Assembly: GCA_022393335.1 (NCBI GenBank) | Contig: JAJEKB010021317.1 | Coordinates: 810,678-874,677 of the forward strand | Direction of reading: 5' to 3' | DNA from: Macrotrachela quadricornifera | Taxonomy: Eukaryota; Rotifera; Eurotatoria; Philodinida; Philodinidae | Length of the DNA stretch: 64,000 nt | Shown here: in pieces, positions 20,651-30,840 of the stretch | How the letters are laid out: each line of letters begins with the position of its first letter | Position numbering within the stretch: the first letter of the stretch is position 1 | Made by a program: the position numbers and the translations under genes | Notes under the pieces: model-generated | Database searches by the model: none | What the model was told of the DNA's origin: nothing | What the model saw: only the letters and a program-made list of their open reading frames with translations

Positions 20651-21430
20651 TTCGACAGAAGAACACTTTCACGAAAAGTGATACAACACGAAAAATACGC
20701 AATATCCAAAGCAGTGATGAAGAAAATTTATGACGCATGCGAAGGCCTATATATACTCTTTCTTTGTTTCAATTTAATTTTCTTCTGTTATCTTTATTTT
20801 TCTTATAGGAAATCAATCCTTTATGTTAAAGTGCTTGAAGAATTTCATTTTTTATCTATTCTTGTCCAAACAGTGTCTTCGTTGGATAAGTATACTCTCC
20901 ACTCTTTTTTTTTCTGTACTATGTATATATACTATATGTCACTATCATTCCTTTTCTCTTTCCGACAACATATGCATTTACAAATACTAATAGCTTTTTT
21001 TTTTCTTTCTCGTTCTTGTGAGAAATTCAATTTTTCCATTTTTTTCCTTCCTGTCATTTTTGCTTCGAAACGAAAGGTATGCCCTTGAGTTTTTCCGGTC
21101 TTTTCATTTCACCAGTATTGTGCAGTTGTTACATTATAATTATGTAGAAAAATTCTTTCGTATTTGTTTTTCTTCTTTCATCTATACAACGTGAGACATC
21201 AATACTACTATTTAACAAACAAAGCATTAGCTATATGCTGTTGTCACATTTAATAAAGAAACCATGAAACGAAACAACAGTGTATGCGATACATATCTGT
21301 TTGTTCTACACATCTTTCTCTGACACAAATTTGAAATAGAAAAACATTTGAAATATTTGTTCGTATTTGAAAAATGTTCAAATAGTATAATCAAACCCTA
21401 CTCGAGGTTAAAATTTTTTTCGTGATCTGC
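20651..21430. other. T-rich intergenic
   Basis: A 136-codon frame (20678-21088) is Phe/Leu/Tyr-rich only because of T-rich sequence and shows no domain. Nothing else recognised. Confidence 0.4.
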
Positions 21431-21842
21431 AACATTAGTGTAATATCGCATTTAATCTCATTTGATGATGATAATATATACGATGTTGTATAAGTATGAT
21501 ATCGATGAAAGTGACCACTGCATACGTATGATATCACATGTAATCTCATTTGATGATATTAACACTTACGATGTTATATAAGTATGAAATCGATGAACGT
21601 GAACACTACATAAGTACGATATCATATGTGATGTCATGTGATGATATTAATAGGTACGATGTTATATAAGTATGATATCGATGAAAGTGACCACTACATA
21701 AGTACGATATCACATGTGATCTCATTTGATGATGTTAATACCTACGATATTGTATAAGTATGATATTAGTGAACGTGAGTAGTACATTAGTGTAATATCG
21801 CATGTAATCTCATCTTATGATGATAATATCTACGATACTATA
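21431..21842. repeat. 88-bp satellite, five units
   Basis: The TCTCATTTGATGATG-type anchor recurs at 21456, 21544, 21632, 21720 and 21808, exactly 88 bp apart. Units contain GTATGATATCGATGAA-GTGA and CACATGTGAT palindromic stretches. Partial units resume at 22623-22860 after element E. Confidence 0.9.
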
Positions 21843-22620
21843 TACTAAGGTCTTGCAAAAGGTTTGTAAAGCATTAAATAATAATATGAAGATGCAGAAA
21901 TATTTTCAATTTTATTTTATCAAATGTTGAGAATAGTTGGCATGATTATTTATGTCGAGGTCAATCCTTTCTAACAGTTTATTAAAAGTTGTTTTGATCT
22001 CTTTTTGTAAAAAATTTTAGCTACCTTGGAAATCACATGAGCTAATCATATTTCATTTATTTAATCACTTAAACTACATTCAATAGAATAAGTTATCCAA
22101 AAATTATATAGTATCAGGCCTGGCGAATATATTTGGTAAGGTATTTTATTGATGCCCTCTTCTATTATAGAATTGATATCTTTGAATGAGTATAAAGTCA
22201 ACAATGATTGTCAAGCAATTTTCTATATAATAATTGTGATCTACAGCTGATTGTCTTTCTCTACACTCAAGATTATTTAATTTAAAGAATATACTAAACA
22301 AAGTTTTGGTTAAAATCTGTTTTCATGAATAACAATGTTTGACAATTCATCTTCAATAAGCCAGTTAGCATTAGATGACATATGACTAATCTATTTAAAG
22401 TAAATTGATATCACATCGCTAGTAACACTAGAGTGCAACTGACATTCAATAACAAAATTTCACTAAGTTTTTAAAACAAATAAAATGCGATTAGCTCATG
22501 TGGTTCTAAGGTAGAATAATGGCAACTATCCTCAACATTTGATAAAATAAAATTGAAAATATCTCTGCATCTTTATATTATTATTTAATGCTCTGAAAAC
22601 TTTTTGTACGACCTAAGTAT
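21843..22620. mobile_element. Long palindromic element E inserted in the 88-bp satellite
   Basis: The outer ends TACTAAGGTCTTGCAAAAGG and, inverted, ACTTAGGTCGTACAAAAAG pair. Arms share AGCATTAAATAATAATAT, GATGCAGAAATATTTTCAAT and ATCACATGAGCTAATC. Satellite sequence stops at the left end and resumes at the right end, so the element is younger than the array at this point. Confidence 0.85.
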
Positions 22621-22865
22621 ATTTGATATCGGTGAACGTGAGCACTACATTATTACGATATCACATGTGATGTCATTTGATGATGGTAATACATACGATG
22701 CTATATAAGTTTGATATCGGTGAAATTTCTCATTGCTTACATATTGTATCGCATATGAGCGATATTGATGGAAGTTAATTTTATGTAGTTGTGATATCGT
22801 ATAAGCGTGATATCGGTTGAGGTTGATCCTATATGAGTGTGATGTCATCAAGAGATGATAACGTG
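22621..22865. repeat. 88-bp satellite, right-hand partial units
   Basis: TGTCATTTGATGATGG at 22671 and GATATCGGTGAA motifs continue the array interrupted at 21843. Units become diverged toward 22860 and lead into the MULE remnant. Confidence 0.75.
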
Positions 22866-22870
22866 GGCCA

Positions 22871-23500
22871 ATGTCTATTGTGTGTAAGACAATTATGAGA
22901 ATAGGCGATGACACAAAACACCTATCGGCAAGTTCAAATGCAGATTTTACAACTGAATATGATAACGATGAAGAATATGTGCATGCAGCACGAATGCTTC
23001 TTGCATTAGCTTTTTCGAAAACAAAGGATATCTATTCAGCATTTGAAGATATTAGTAATCTACAAATTTCAGATCTTAATCCACTTTGCAATTATTTTGA
23101 AGATTATTATATAGGTAGATTTCGAAGTCGCAATAGAAGGACAATTCCAACGTTTCCAATCACATTTTGGAATGTACGCCATTTGTTAAGGAACCCATTC
23201 GATCATACAAATAACGCCATCGAAGGATGGTACCGATGACTGAACAATATCGTAGATTCAGCCCATCCTGGATTTTGCCGGTTTTTGAGTGATCTTCAAA
23301 CAGAGCAATCATACGTAGACGGTGAAATTACTTAAAATAGTAACAGGTCTCGTACCAAAACCGAAGAGAGTCAAAATTCAACAAACAGCATTCAGAGTTT
23401 TACGGATTTTAGACAATTCTACAAATGATAATATACAAAAAATAAAAGCGATTGCTCACATATTTATGTTACAATTGTTCATTGATTTATTCATCTTGAC
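22871..23500 (+). pseudogene. MULE transposase, C-terminal remnant
   Basis: The frame 22871-23239 reads MLLALAFSKTKDIYSAFEDI, YFEDYYIGRFRSRNRR, FPITFWNVRH, then DHTNNAIEGWYR. This is the C-terminal region common to animal MULE transposases (YFED.YIG, NN.VEGWH). A TGA at 23237 interrupts; the same frame then continues LNNIVDSAHPGFCRFL, SDLQTEQSYVDGEIT. A +1 shift at ~23322 resumes with IVTGLVPKPKRVKIQQ and NIQKIKAIAHI. The DDE catalytic half is absent upstream, where satellite sequence begins. Confidence 0.8.
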
Positions 23501-23510
23501 CTATTTTTAG

Positions 23511-24895
23511 TATTTTGTCTACTGCGTTATGTTCACTGTCTTTCACTTTTTGACAAAAATATTCATTTACACATAACATTCACTCATTTTGCACACAATC
23601 GACCGCCTCCCATCTTCTATTGCATATGGAAAATTAAAAAGACCAAACAAATCCCAAAACTGAAAAAAATTAAGATTTCAGTTTGAATTTGAGATCAAAA
23701 GACTATAGTTATAGTAGATGTATCTAGTGTCATCTTGTATTAATATAATCCAGGGCTAACTCGAGGGATCGAAACCTGTCAGGTGGGTTGAAAATCCGAT
23801 GATACATAATGATCGGATCCTGGTGTTTCGATTCCGACATGTTCCGGTAATCTACACTAATTTCCGACCGGGTTCACATAGTCGAAACCGATCAAATCCG
23901 ATCATAGAATCTGCTTATATCTGACCCAGTCTAAGTCTTTCGGGTCATCGGCAATTATCAGAATCTGTCAGGTTAAATGGTACTTGATTCCATAGCAAAA
24001 ATTTATAGATCACAAGTATAAGAGTCTATTGGAATATGTCAGAATATGCCCATGTAAATGTGAGTATAAGTGAGTATCCGCCCACGCATGATGACTCGTC
24101 GGCCGGCCGGCCAGCCGTCATGAGGGTATATATAGAGGTGCCATCTTCGCATCTTCTGAAAACTAGAGTCAATTTTCAATGAGCTTACTGTTGAACTCAG
24201 TCTAGGGTTACCACCTTCATCTTTTTTTTCTAAATAGTCCATGCTCATAAATGAATTTCAGATGATTTAGGATAAATGATCAAGCGATGATTCTTGCGAT
24301 AATTTTTACGAATAATTTTCATTTTGAGAGGTGTGTAAATTTTTTGATTGCTTAGGCAGTATACATGTAGACACATCTTTCTTCTTAAGCTGTTCTATTG
24401 AACATATGTATTTTCTGATGTGGATTTAGTGCAAATTCTTTCTCTGATTAAAAAGTGATGTTTTTAATGCTTTTTATGGTTAATTTTCAGTTTGAGAACG
24501 CTATATACTTGTTTTTTAGGTTCTTCCCACAATCTGTTCAAATGAATTCTTTTGATCTTTCTGTTTGACCTGGCGCATGTTCTAGTGTGGGATTATTCCA
24601 TTGGAATAAATGTATATTAGTATTTCTATACTTACTGGATTCCGACTAAATCAGACTGAAACTGATGTAAGATCCTGAATAGTCCTGTTTCTTTGCTGGA
24701 AAGATCCGGCCAGTCTCAATAGATCGCGATAAAATCCGATAATTGGATTTGATAAGAACTGATAGAATTCAATCTATTTTTTGACGGAGGAGCCCAGGAA
24801 ATCCATGGGTGGTCGGATTGAATCTCCTGGGAATTTATCTGTTCTCTGATTGCCATCAACGTGATGCACAATATACTATATTAGTTATTTTTTGT
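23511..24895. other. Intergenic, partly a GATCCGATC-rich diverged element
   Basis: Between ~23752 (CCAGGGCTAACTCGAGGGATC) and ~24800 (GGAGGAGCCCAGG) the sequence is studded with TCCGATC/GATCGGAT and CTGACCCAGT-like words. The two ends could be weak terminal inverted repeats. There is no coding exon. A CGGCCGGCCGGCC run is at ~24100. Confidence 0.35.
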
Positions 24896-24899
24896 AGGC

Positions 24900-27800
24900 A
24901 TGATTGGTTCTATTTATTACTTTTATCACAAAAAACCTATAAAGCGGCAAAGTGAAACAGATTTTATGAAAAATAATGATACAAAACAAAACAATGAAAA
25001 GCAAAGATTGATCAATAGTAAGGCATGTTCATGTGAGAAAAATGATCAAGATCAATATCAATCATCAGGTCTTGCATGGGCAGAATCACGTTGGACTCGA
25101 TGGTTATATGTTTTTTGTTTTTGGTGGATAAATCCTATTCTCTCCAAAGCTTATAAACAGTCATTAACTGAAAATGACCTTGATGATTTACCACACGATG
25201 ATAAATCTTCTATTTTATTGAACAGATTAAAATCATATGATTGGACAATAACATCTACATGGAAGATCGTTGTTAAAGAATTTTGGAAAGAATATTTATT
25301 TGTTGGACTCTTTTTCTTTCCTTATTTAATTTCACGTGTTGCTCAACCATTATTACTTCGTCAAATTATCTTAAATATAATGAAAAACGAAAGAACAATT
25401 TCAGTGACTTATTTGTATGCTGTTTTATTGACAATTTGTGCAATCATTAACTCACTTTTTAATCGACAAACTACGTTTCGTACAACTCGTACTGGTGTAA
25501 GAATTCGAAATGCACTCACAGGAATTATTTATTCCCGATCATTATCAATGAAATTATCAATGTGGCAACAAGTCAACATTGGACAAATTATAAATTTAGT
25601 AGCTAGTGATACAAGAAAATTTGAAGATGCATTTAGATATTTTCATTATCTTTGGGCAGGATTTCTTGAAGCTCTAATCATATTTTTTCTTCTGTGTTGG
25701 ATCATGAAACCTATACCTGTACTTTTAGGTTATATTATATTAATAATATTTATCTTTTCACAAGTATTACTTAGTCGACTGTTAGATGAATATTGTACAA
25801 AAACATCTTTTTTAAGTGATAAACGTATACAGGCTTTAAATGAATTTATTCAAGGATGTAATATCATTAAATTATATAATTGGGAAAAATTAATGGAAAA
25901 TAAAATTCTTCATTTGCGTCAAAATGAGTTATCTAGTATTAAACGATTATTTCTTCTTCGTGCATTCATTATATTTCTACCATTAGCATCAACAACATTT
26001 GTATCTTTTTCCATTATCAGTATTACTTGGTTATTAGGATATTCAATAGATATTGTAAATACTTTTACAGCATTATCACTTCTTACTCAAATGCGAATGA
26101 CTATCTATTTTTATATGACAAATGCCATTGAGAAATTAAATGAAATGCGAGCAGCATCGAAAAGAATTGACTCATTTATGCATTTAACTACAGTGAAACA
26201 ATCACAATTATTGTCATCTGTACTTTCAATTGATGAGAAAAAAAAAGGAAGAATTATTATGTCTAATGCATCATTTTCATGGGATGATGAAAGACTTTGT
26301 TTATCATTTCTTAATTTAACTATTGAACCATGTACATTAATAGGTATTGTTGGTCCAGTTGGTTCAAGTAAATCATCATTATTTAATGCTATACTTGGTG
26401 AAATGAATATGATCGATGGTCAACTTAATACAAATGGTAGTTCATTTGCTTATGCAGCTCAAATACCATGGATATTTGCTGATACACTTCGAAATAATAT
26501 TCTTCTCAATAAAACATTTGATGAACAACGTTATCAATCTGTAATTTATGCATGTTGTCTTGATGTTGATCTTAGTTTATTTGGATTAAGTGGTGATCTA
26601 ATAATGATTGGAGAAAAAGGTGTAAATTTAAGTGGTGGACAAAAAGCTCGTGTATCATTAGCTCGTGCTTTATATACTGATGCTGATATTTATTTGCTTG
26701 ATGATCCATTATCTGCTGTTGATTCTATTGTAGCTAAACAAATATATGAACGATGTATTGGTTCAAATGGATTATTAAAGAATAAAACTCGATTATTAAT
26801 TACTCATCAAACACAATTTCTTAAAGATGCACATCAAATTATTTTTCTTTCACATGGTCATATTGATCAACAAACTCATTTAGATGATAATATGATTATA
26901 AAAGATGATAGAGACAAGGAACAAACATCTGAATTAGATAATCTATTACTTGATACCATATCAATGCCTGATAATCAACCGATAATTGCTGAAGAAATAT
27001 CACCTACTGGTCGTGTTGGTTGGTCTCTATGGTATCGACTTTTTACTGCTGCACCACCTTTTGGAATATTTGGTGCTTTTCTTTTAAGTATTTTACTCTT
27101 GTTAGGAGAAATATTTAATAACATTACGGACTATTGGCTTAGTTGGCTATTGAAAGAACCACATAGAGAAAAAGAATATCTATCAAATTTTATTTTAATA
27201 TATCTTGGTTTGACATTAACAACAATTTTACTTTATTTATTACGTGGTATTTATTTTTTTCATATTATTTTACATGGATCAAATGAATTACATAATAATA
27301 TGTTAAAATCATTATTAAATACATCAATAGAATTTTTTGAAAGTAATCCAAGTGGAAGAATTCTTAATCGAGCAAGTAAAGATCAACAAGTTATTGATGA
27401 TATATTACCTCGAGCTTTTCTAGAATTTTTCGTAGCTTTATTAGCTTTAGTTGGCTCAATTGTTATGATTTGTTTATCTAGTCCATATATTTTATTAGTA
27501 CTTGTTATACTAATACCCGTTCTTTTATGGTTATATCATTACTATTTACGATCGAGTCGTGAAATAAAAACACTTGAAAATATAACTCGAAGTCCTATTT
27601 ATGATCTATTTTCATCATCTTTAAATGGATTAATAACTATTCATGCATTCAAAGCTGATGACGATTTTATTCAACTTATTACTAGTAGAATTGATAAGAA
27701 TACATCCGCATATATTAATATACATGCTGCAACTGCATGGTTAGGTCTTAGACTTGAATTTATGGCAATCTTAGTTGTATTTGCTACAACTATATTTGTG

Positions 27801-28718
27801 ATAAACTTTGCAAATCATATACATACATCAACAATTGCACTTAGCTTGATGTATGCAATATCTCTTTCAACATGGCTTCATTGGTCTATTAGACAATTGG
27901 TTGAAGTTGATATTATGATGACAAGTGCTGAACGTATTCATCAATATACACAACTTCCATCTGAAGAAGATAATGGAGGTTTTCAAAGATTAATAAATAC
28001 TTCACCTGAATGGCCTAATCATGGAAAAATCGAATTTCGAAATTATTCATTACGACATCGAATCGGTTTGGAATATGTTCTCAAAAATATAAATATTCGA
28101 ATTAAATCTGGAGAAAAAATTGGTATTATTGGTCGTACTGGTGCTGGTAAATCATCTCTTTTCAAAGGCATTTTTCGTCTCATTCATCGATTGAATATTA
28201 ATGGTCAAATATTAATTGATGATATTGATATAAGTCGTATTTCACTTAATCATCTTCGATCTCATCTTAGTATTATTCCTCAACAATCTATAATATTTAG
28301 TGGTACTCTTAGATATAATCTTGATCCATTTAATCATTATTCTGATGAACAATGTTGGATGGCAATTAAAGATGTTCAACTAGAACAATTTGTAAATAAT
28401 CATTCATTAGGTCTTCTAATGATAATTGGTGAATCAGGTTATAATTTAAGTGTTGGTCAATGTCAATTGATTTGTATTGCACGAGCTATATTGAAGAAAA
28501 GTAAAATCTTACTGATTGATGAAGCAACAGCTAATGTTGATAAAAAAACAGATGAAATAATTCAAGATGTTATTTCAAAGAAATTTCAAGATCGAACTAT
28601 TTTAACAATTGCTCATCGATTGAATACAATTGCTAAAAATGATCAAATTATTGTCTTGGATAAAGGAAATATTATCAATATCGATACACCAATAAATATT
28701 TTACAACATTATCAATAA
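24900..28718 (+). CDS. ABC transporter, subfamily C (MRP/ABCC4-like)
   Basis: A single uninterrupted frame of 1272 codons encodes a full ABCC exporter: TMD1-NBD1-TMD2-NBD2. The length fits short MRPs such as ABCC4, without the extra N-terminal TMD0. WTRWLYVFCFWWINPIL near residues 65-81 is the usual ABCC start of TMD1. NBD1: Walker A GPVGSSKSS (~484), signature LSGGQ (~575), Walker B YLLDDPLSAVD (~598). NBD2: Walker A GRTGAGKSS (~1077), signature LSVGQ (~1182), Walker B LLIDEATANVD (~1203), H-loop TIAHRL (~1236). NBD1 has Asp where NBD2 has the catalytic Glu, as is normal for ABCC. Unusually, NBD1 Walker A has Ser in place of the Gly before Lys. It should pump organic anions or conjugates across the plasma membrane. 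TTTTTTGTAGGC just before the ATG may be a splice acceptor of a 5' UTR intron. Codons are strongly AT-ending. Confidence 0.93.
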   Translation: MIGSIYYFYHKKPIKRQSETDFMKNNDTKQNNEKQRLINSKACSCEKNDQDQYQSSGLAWAESRWTRWLYVFCFWWINPILSKAYKQSLTENDLDDLPHDDKSSILLNRLKSYDWTITSTWKIVVKEFWKEYLFVGLFFFPYLISRVAQPLLLRQIILNIMKNERTISVTYLYAVLLTICAIINSLFNRQTTFRTTRTGVRIRNALTGIIYSRSLSMKLSMWQQVNIGQIINLVASDTRKFEDAFRYFHYLWAGFLEALIIFFLLCWIMKPIPVLLGYIILIIFIFSQVLLSRLLDEYCTKTSFLSDKRIQALNEFIQGCNIIKLYNWEKLMENKILHLRQNELSSIKRLFLLRAFIIFLPLASTTFVSFSIISITWLLGYSIDIVNTFTALSLLTQMRMTIYFYMTNAIEKLNEMRAASKRIDSFMHLTTVKQSQLLSSVLSIDEKKKGRIIMSNASFSWDDERLCLSFLNLTIEPCTLIGIVGPVGSSKSSLFNAILGEMNMIDGQLNTNGSSFAYAAQIPWIFADTLRNNILLNKTFDEQRYQSVIYACCLDVDLSLFGLSGDLIMIGEKGVNLSGGQKARVSLARALYTDADIYLLDDPLSAVDSIVAKQIYERCIGSNGLLKNKTRLLITHQTQFLKDAHQIIFLSHGHIDQQTHLDDNMIIKDDRDKEQTSELDNLLLDTISMPDNQPIIAEEISPTGRVGWSLWYRLFTAAPPFGIFGAFLLSILLLLGEIFNNITDYWLSWLLKEPHREKEYLSNFILIYLGLTLTTILLYLLRGIYFFHIILHGSNELHNNMLKSLLNTSIEFFESNPSGRILNRASKDQQVIDDILPRAFLEFFVALLALVGSIVMICLSSPYILLVLVILIPVLLWLYHYYLRSSREIKTLENITRSPIYDLFSSSLNGLITIHAFKADDDFIQLITSRIDKNTSAYINIHAATAWLGLRLEFMAILVVFATTIFVINFANHIHTSTIALSLMYAISLSTWLHWSIRQLVEVDIMMTSAERIHQYTQLPSEEDNGGFQRLINTSPEWPNHGKIEFRNYSLRHRIGLEYVLKNINIRIKSGEKIGIIGRTGAGKSSLFKGIFRLIHRLNINGQILIDDIDISRISLNHLRSHLSIIPQQSIIFSGTLRYNLDPFNHYSDEQCWMAIKDVQLEQFVNNHSLGLLMIIGESGYNLSVGQCQLICIARAILKKSKILLIDEATANVDKKTDEIIQDVISKKFQDRTILTIAHRLNTIAKNDQIIVLDKGNIINIDTPINILQHYQ

Positions 28719-29590
28719 TTTAATCCTTTCACAGAAATTCACTTTTTCGATGAAAATAATTTCAATATATTAATTTTGATGTGTGTTCACGCTTGATAAA
28801 TACATTCATTCATATTTTCTGTATTTATCACATAGGACTGTATAGTTAGTTGAGTCTGTCTTTTTTTTCAATAAACGTATTGTACAGTAATGATGAAATA
28901 AAGTTCATTTGCATAAAGAGTGCGGGTGTATGTCATGGTGGTGTAGCCAGAAAAAATTTACAGAGAGAGCAATGCTCCTTCAAGCGTTTTGCGCATTAAG
29001 CGAAAAATTTGTCATTGAAACGAGAGTGTTTAAAGTTGACAAGATCGGCGAGAAGGGAGAAAGAAGAGTTACAAGTTTGTTACATTGGAACAAGTGTTCA
29101 TTTGTGCAGTGTGAAGTGTATGAAAATCTTATTTCTAACTGATTTTCATTGCAGAATGTTGATGTTCGACAAGCAATCTAGAAAGTTATTGTGGTTGAAG
29201 ATGTGTGAACTCATTGATTATCGGACGAGAACTAATACAAAGATGAGTTTTTTATCAAATCTAAAAATCTTGAAAGTTTTGAAAACACCAAAAATATTTC
29301 TTTTGTAGAGTTAATGAAATTGTTGTCCGAATATTTTAAAGAAAACTCGAGACTTTCGTGGTCTTAAATTTAATTTTTTTTGAAAAATCCCTATTTTGAT
29401 AAGTAGATTCCTCTTTTAATCCTATGAGTCCGAATTTTATTCTATCGAATTTAAGTTTGATAAAATATACTATTAAGTAGCTAGATGATATTACCATACC
29501 TCTGGTTACGTTAAAACAAAAAACTGTGTGATTTTGTGATTATATATTTATTCATTTCAATGTTAATATACATTGTTTTGATAATACAAA
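28719..29590. other. 3' flank and intergenic
   Basis: Overlapping frames at 28909-29308 show no domain. GTGGTGTAGCCAG at ~28940 resembles ends of common animal DNA transposons, but no partner end was found. Confidence 0.35.
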
Positions 29591-29595
29591 GAAAA

Positions 29596-30150
29596 ATAAT
29601 TTATTACACATAAACAAACACCACAATAAGTACATTTACGACGAGTTTAAATAACTTCTGGCATATAAGCTAACATTTGTGGCGTTTTAGAATTTCCGTA
29701 TCACTAATGTTATTTTCGAAGGGCACCTTCTTTTGATTACTCATTGTCAAAGGTCTTCCTAGCCTTTTTTCTACTACATATTAACTAACAGTGCAGTGCT
29801 ATTAGATATCATATATTACTATTAGAAAGATGCCTATAATAAATAAATGAATTCACCAATGACATACCAAGGAAATGAAAAAATATTCTTCTAAACTTGA
29901 AAAAAAGAATCTATTGGTCGATCTATATTGTTTCCTAATGCATGTCTATCAGAATAATTGAAAGAAGTAGAGAAACTTGAGTTGTCATCTTTCCATTCTC
30001 CACAATCATCCATTCGATTTTTGTTTTATTCTTCGATTAATGAATCACATTATCTTCAGAACTACTACTTTCAAATTCATGAGAACTATTTGTACTTTCA
30101 TTTTCATTGGATAAGATTTTCGTCAGAATCTCAATTCATTATATTTTAGA
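29596..30150 (-). pseudogene. piggyBac-like transposase remnant, internally deleted
   Basis: The minus strand first gives a Ser/Glu/Asp-rich N-terminus with DDCGEWKDDNSSFSTSF and DRPIDSFFQV, the point where piggyBac transposases enter the catalytic domain (PLDFF.LF). It then jumps to a C-terminal stretch: RLGRPLTMSN, MLAYMPEVI-stop-TRRKCTYCGVCLC. The last part fits the Cys-rich C-terminal finger of the family (R.RC..C...LC). The DDD core is missing and stops are present. The assignment rests on motif order at both ends. Confidence 0.5.
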
Positions 30151-30400
30151 AAACAGTTAGGTTTCGTCATGACACAATGAGTCAAAAGACGAAGTTTTCA
30201 AGAAAACTTTCTGAAATCAAATGAACATACTTCAGTACACTTTTCTATATTGTTTATTCATACGGATGTCTGTACAATCTTGCACAAATATGTCTTAACT
30301 ACGAACATTTGTGGAAAAGATTCCTTCTAGATCTTGAAAACCAGAAACATACCATTTTACAGTGGATAAATAGGAAACTCCGTCTTATTTCGGTGAAAAT

Positions 30401-30465
30401 TTATAGGGGAGGGGGAGCATTGCGCCCCCGTGCAACTCCAGTGGTTACGCCACTAATTTGTATTG
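30401..30465. mobile_element. Transposon end-like fragment
   Basis: AGTGGCGTAACCACTGGAGT followed by GCACGGGGGCGCAATG (read on minus) resembles the terminal sequence of common animal non-autonomous DNA elements. It cuts off the F-box fragment immediately upstream on the minus strand. The other end was not located. Confidence 0.4.
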
Positions 30466-30682
30466 CACAAAATGAATCGAAGAAAAATAGAACAGGATCC
30501 AAATAACATGCGCTTGTCAAAAACAAATGATCGAAGGATTTTAAAAGGGAATCAAAACAAAAATTCAAGCGTGAAATTGAAGAATAAAGTTCACGAGCAG
30601 AGAGATATTGAAAGATTTTATTGAACATTTCCATCGGTAAATCTTCTAGTTTCGATACATTCATCTCTTCTTGATATGTCAT
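30466..30682 (-). pseudogene. F-box protein fragment, truncated
   Basis: Starting at ATG 30682, VSKLEDLPMEMFNKIFQYLS and LYSSISRLNFCFDSLLKS form an F-box (LP.E....I..YL...L....L...F). This is the substrate-adaptor motif that binds SKP1 in SCF ubiquitin ligases. After about 70 residues the frame runs into transposon-like sequence and loses protein character. The long substrate-binding C-terminus normal for this intronless family is missing. It could still be transcribed; I call it a broken copy. Confidence 0.6.
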
Positions 30683-30840
30683 CGTTTTCCCTTGTCAACA
30701 AAGATGCCTATCACTGTACCTTTTTCTTCGAATAGCACTCTACCAATAGAGTAAAAGATCAATTAAGAGTCATGATATTTTCATCTATATATGTATTTTT
30801 CATAACAAAAAGTCAGTAGACAAATAAAACCGATTCAATC

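Noticed and set aside
20678..21088. 136-codon Phe/Leu-rich frame
   Set aside because: Composition explained by T-rich DNA; no domain or conserved pattern.
28909..29308. Overlapping 77- and 99-codon frames downstream of the ABC transporter
   Set aside because: No recognisable motif; frames overlap each other and lack splice context.
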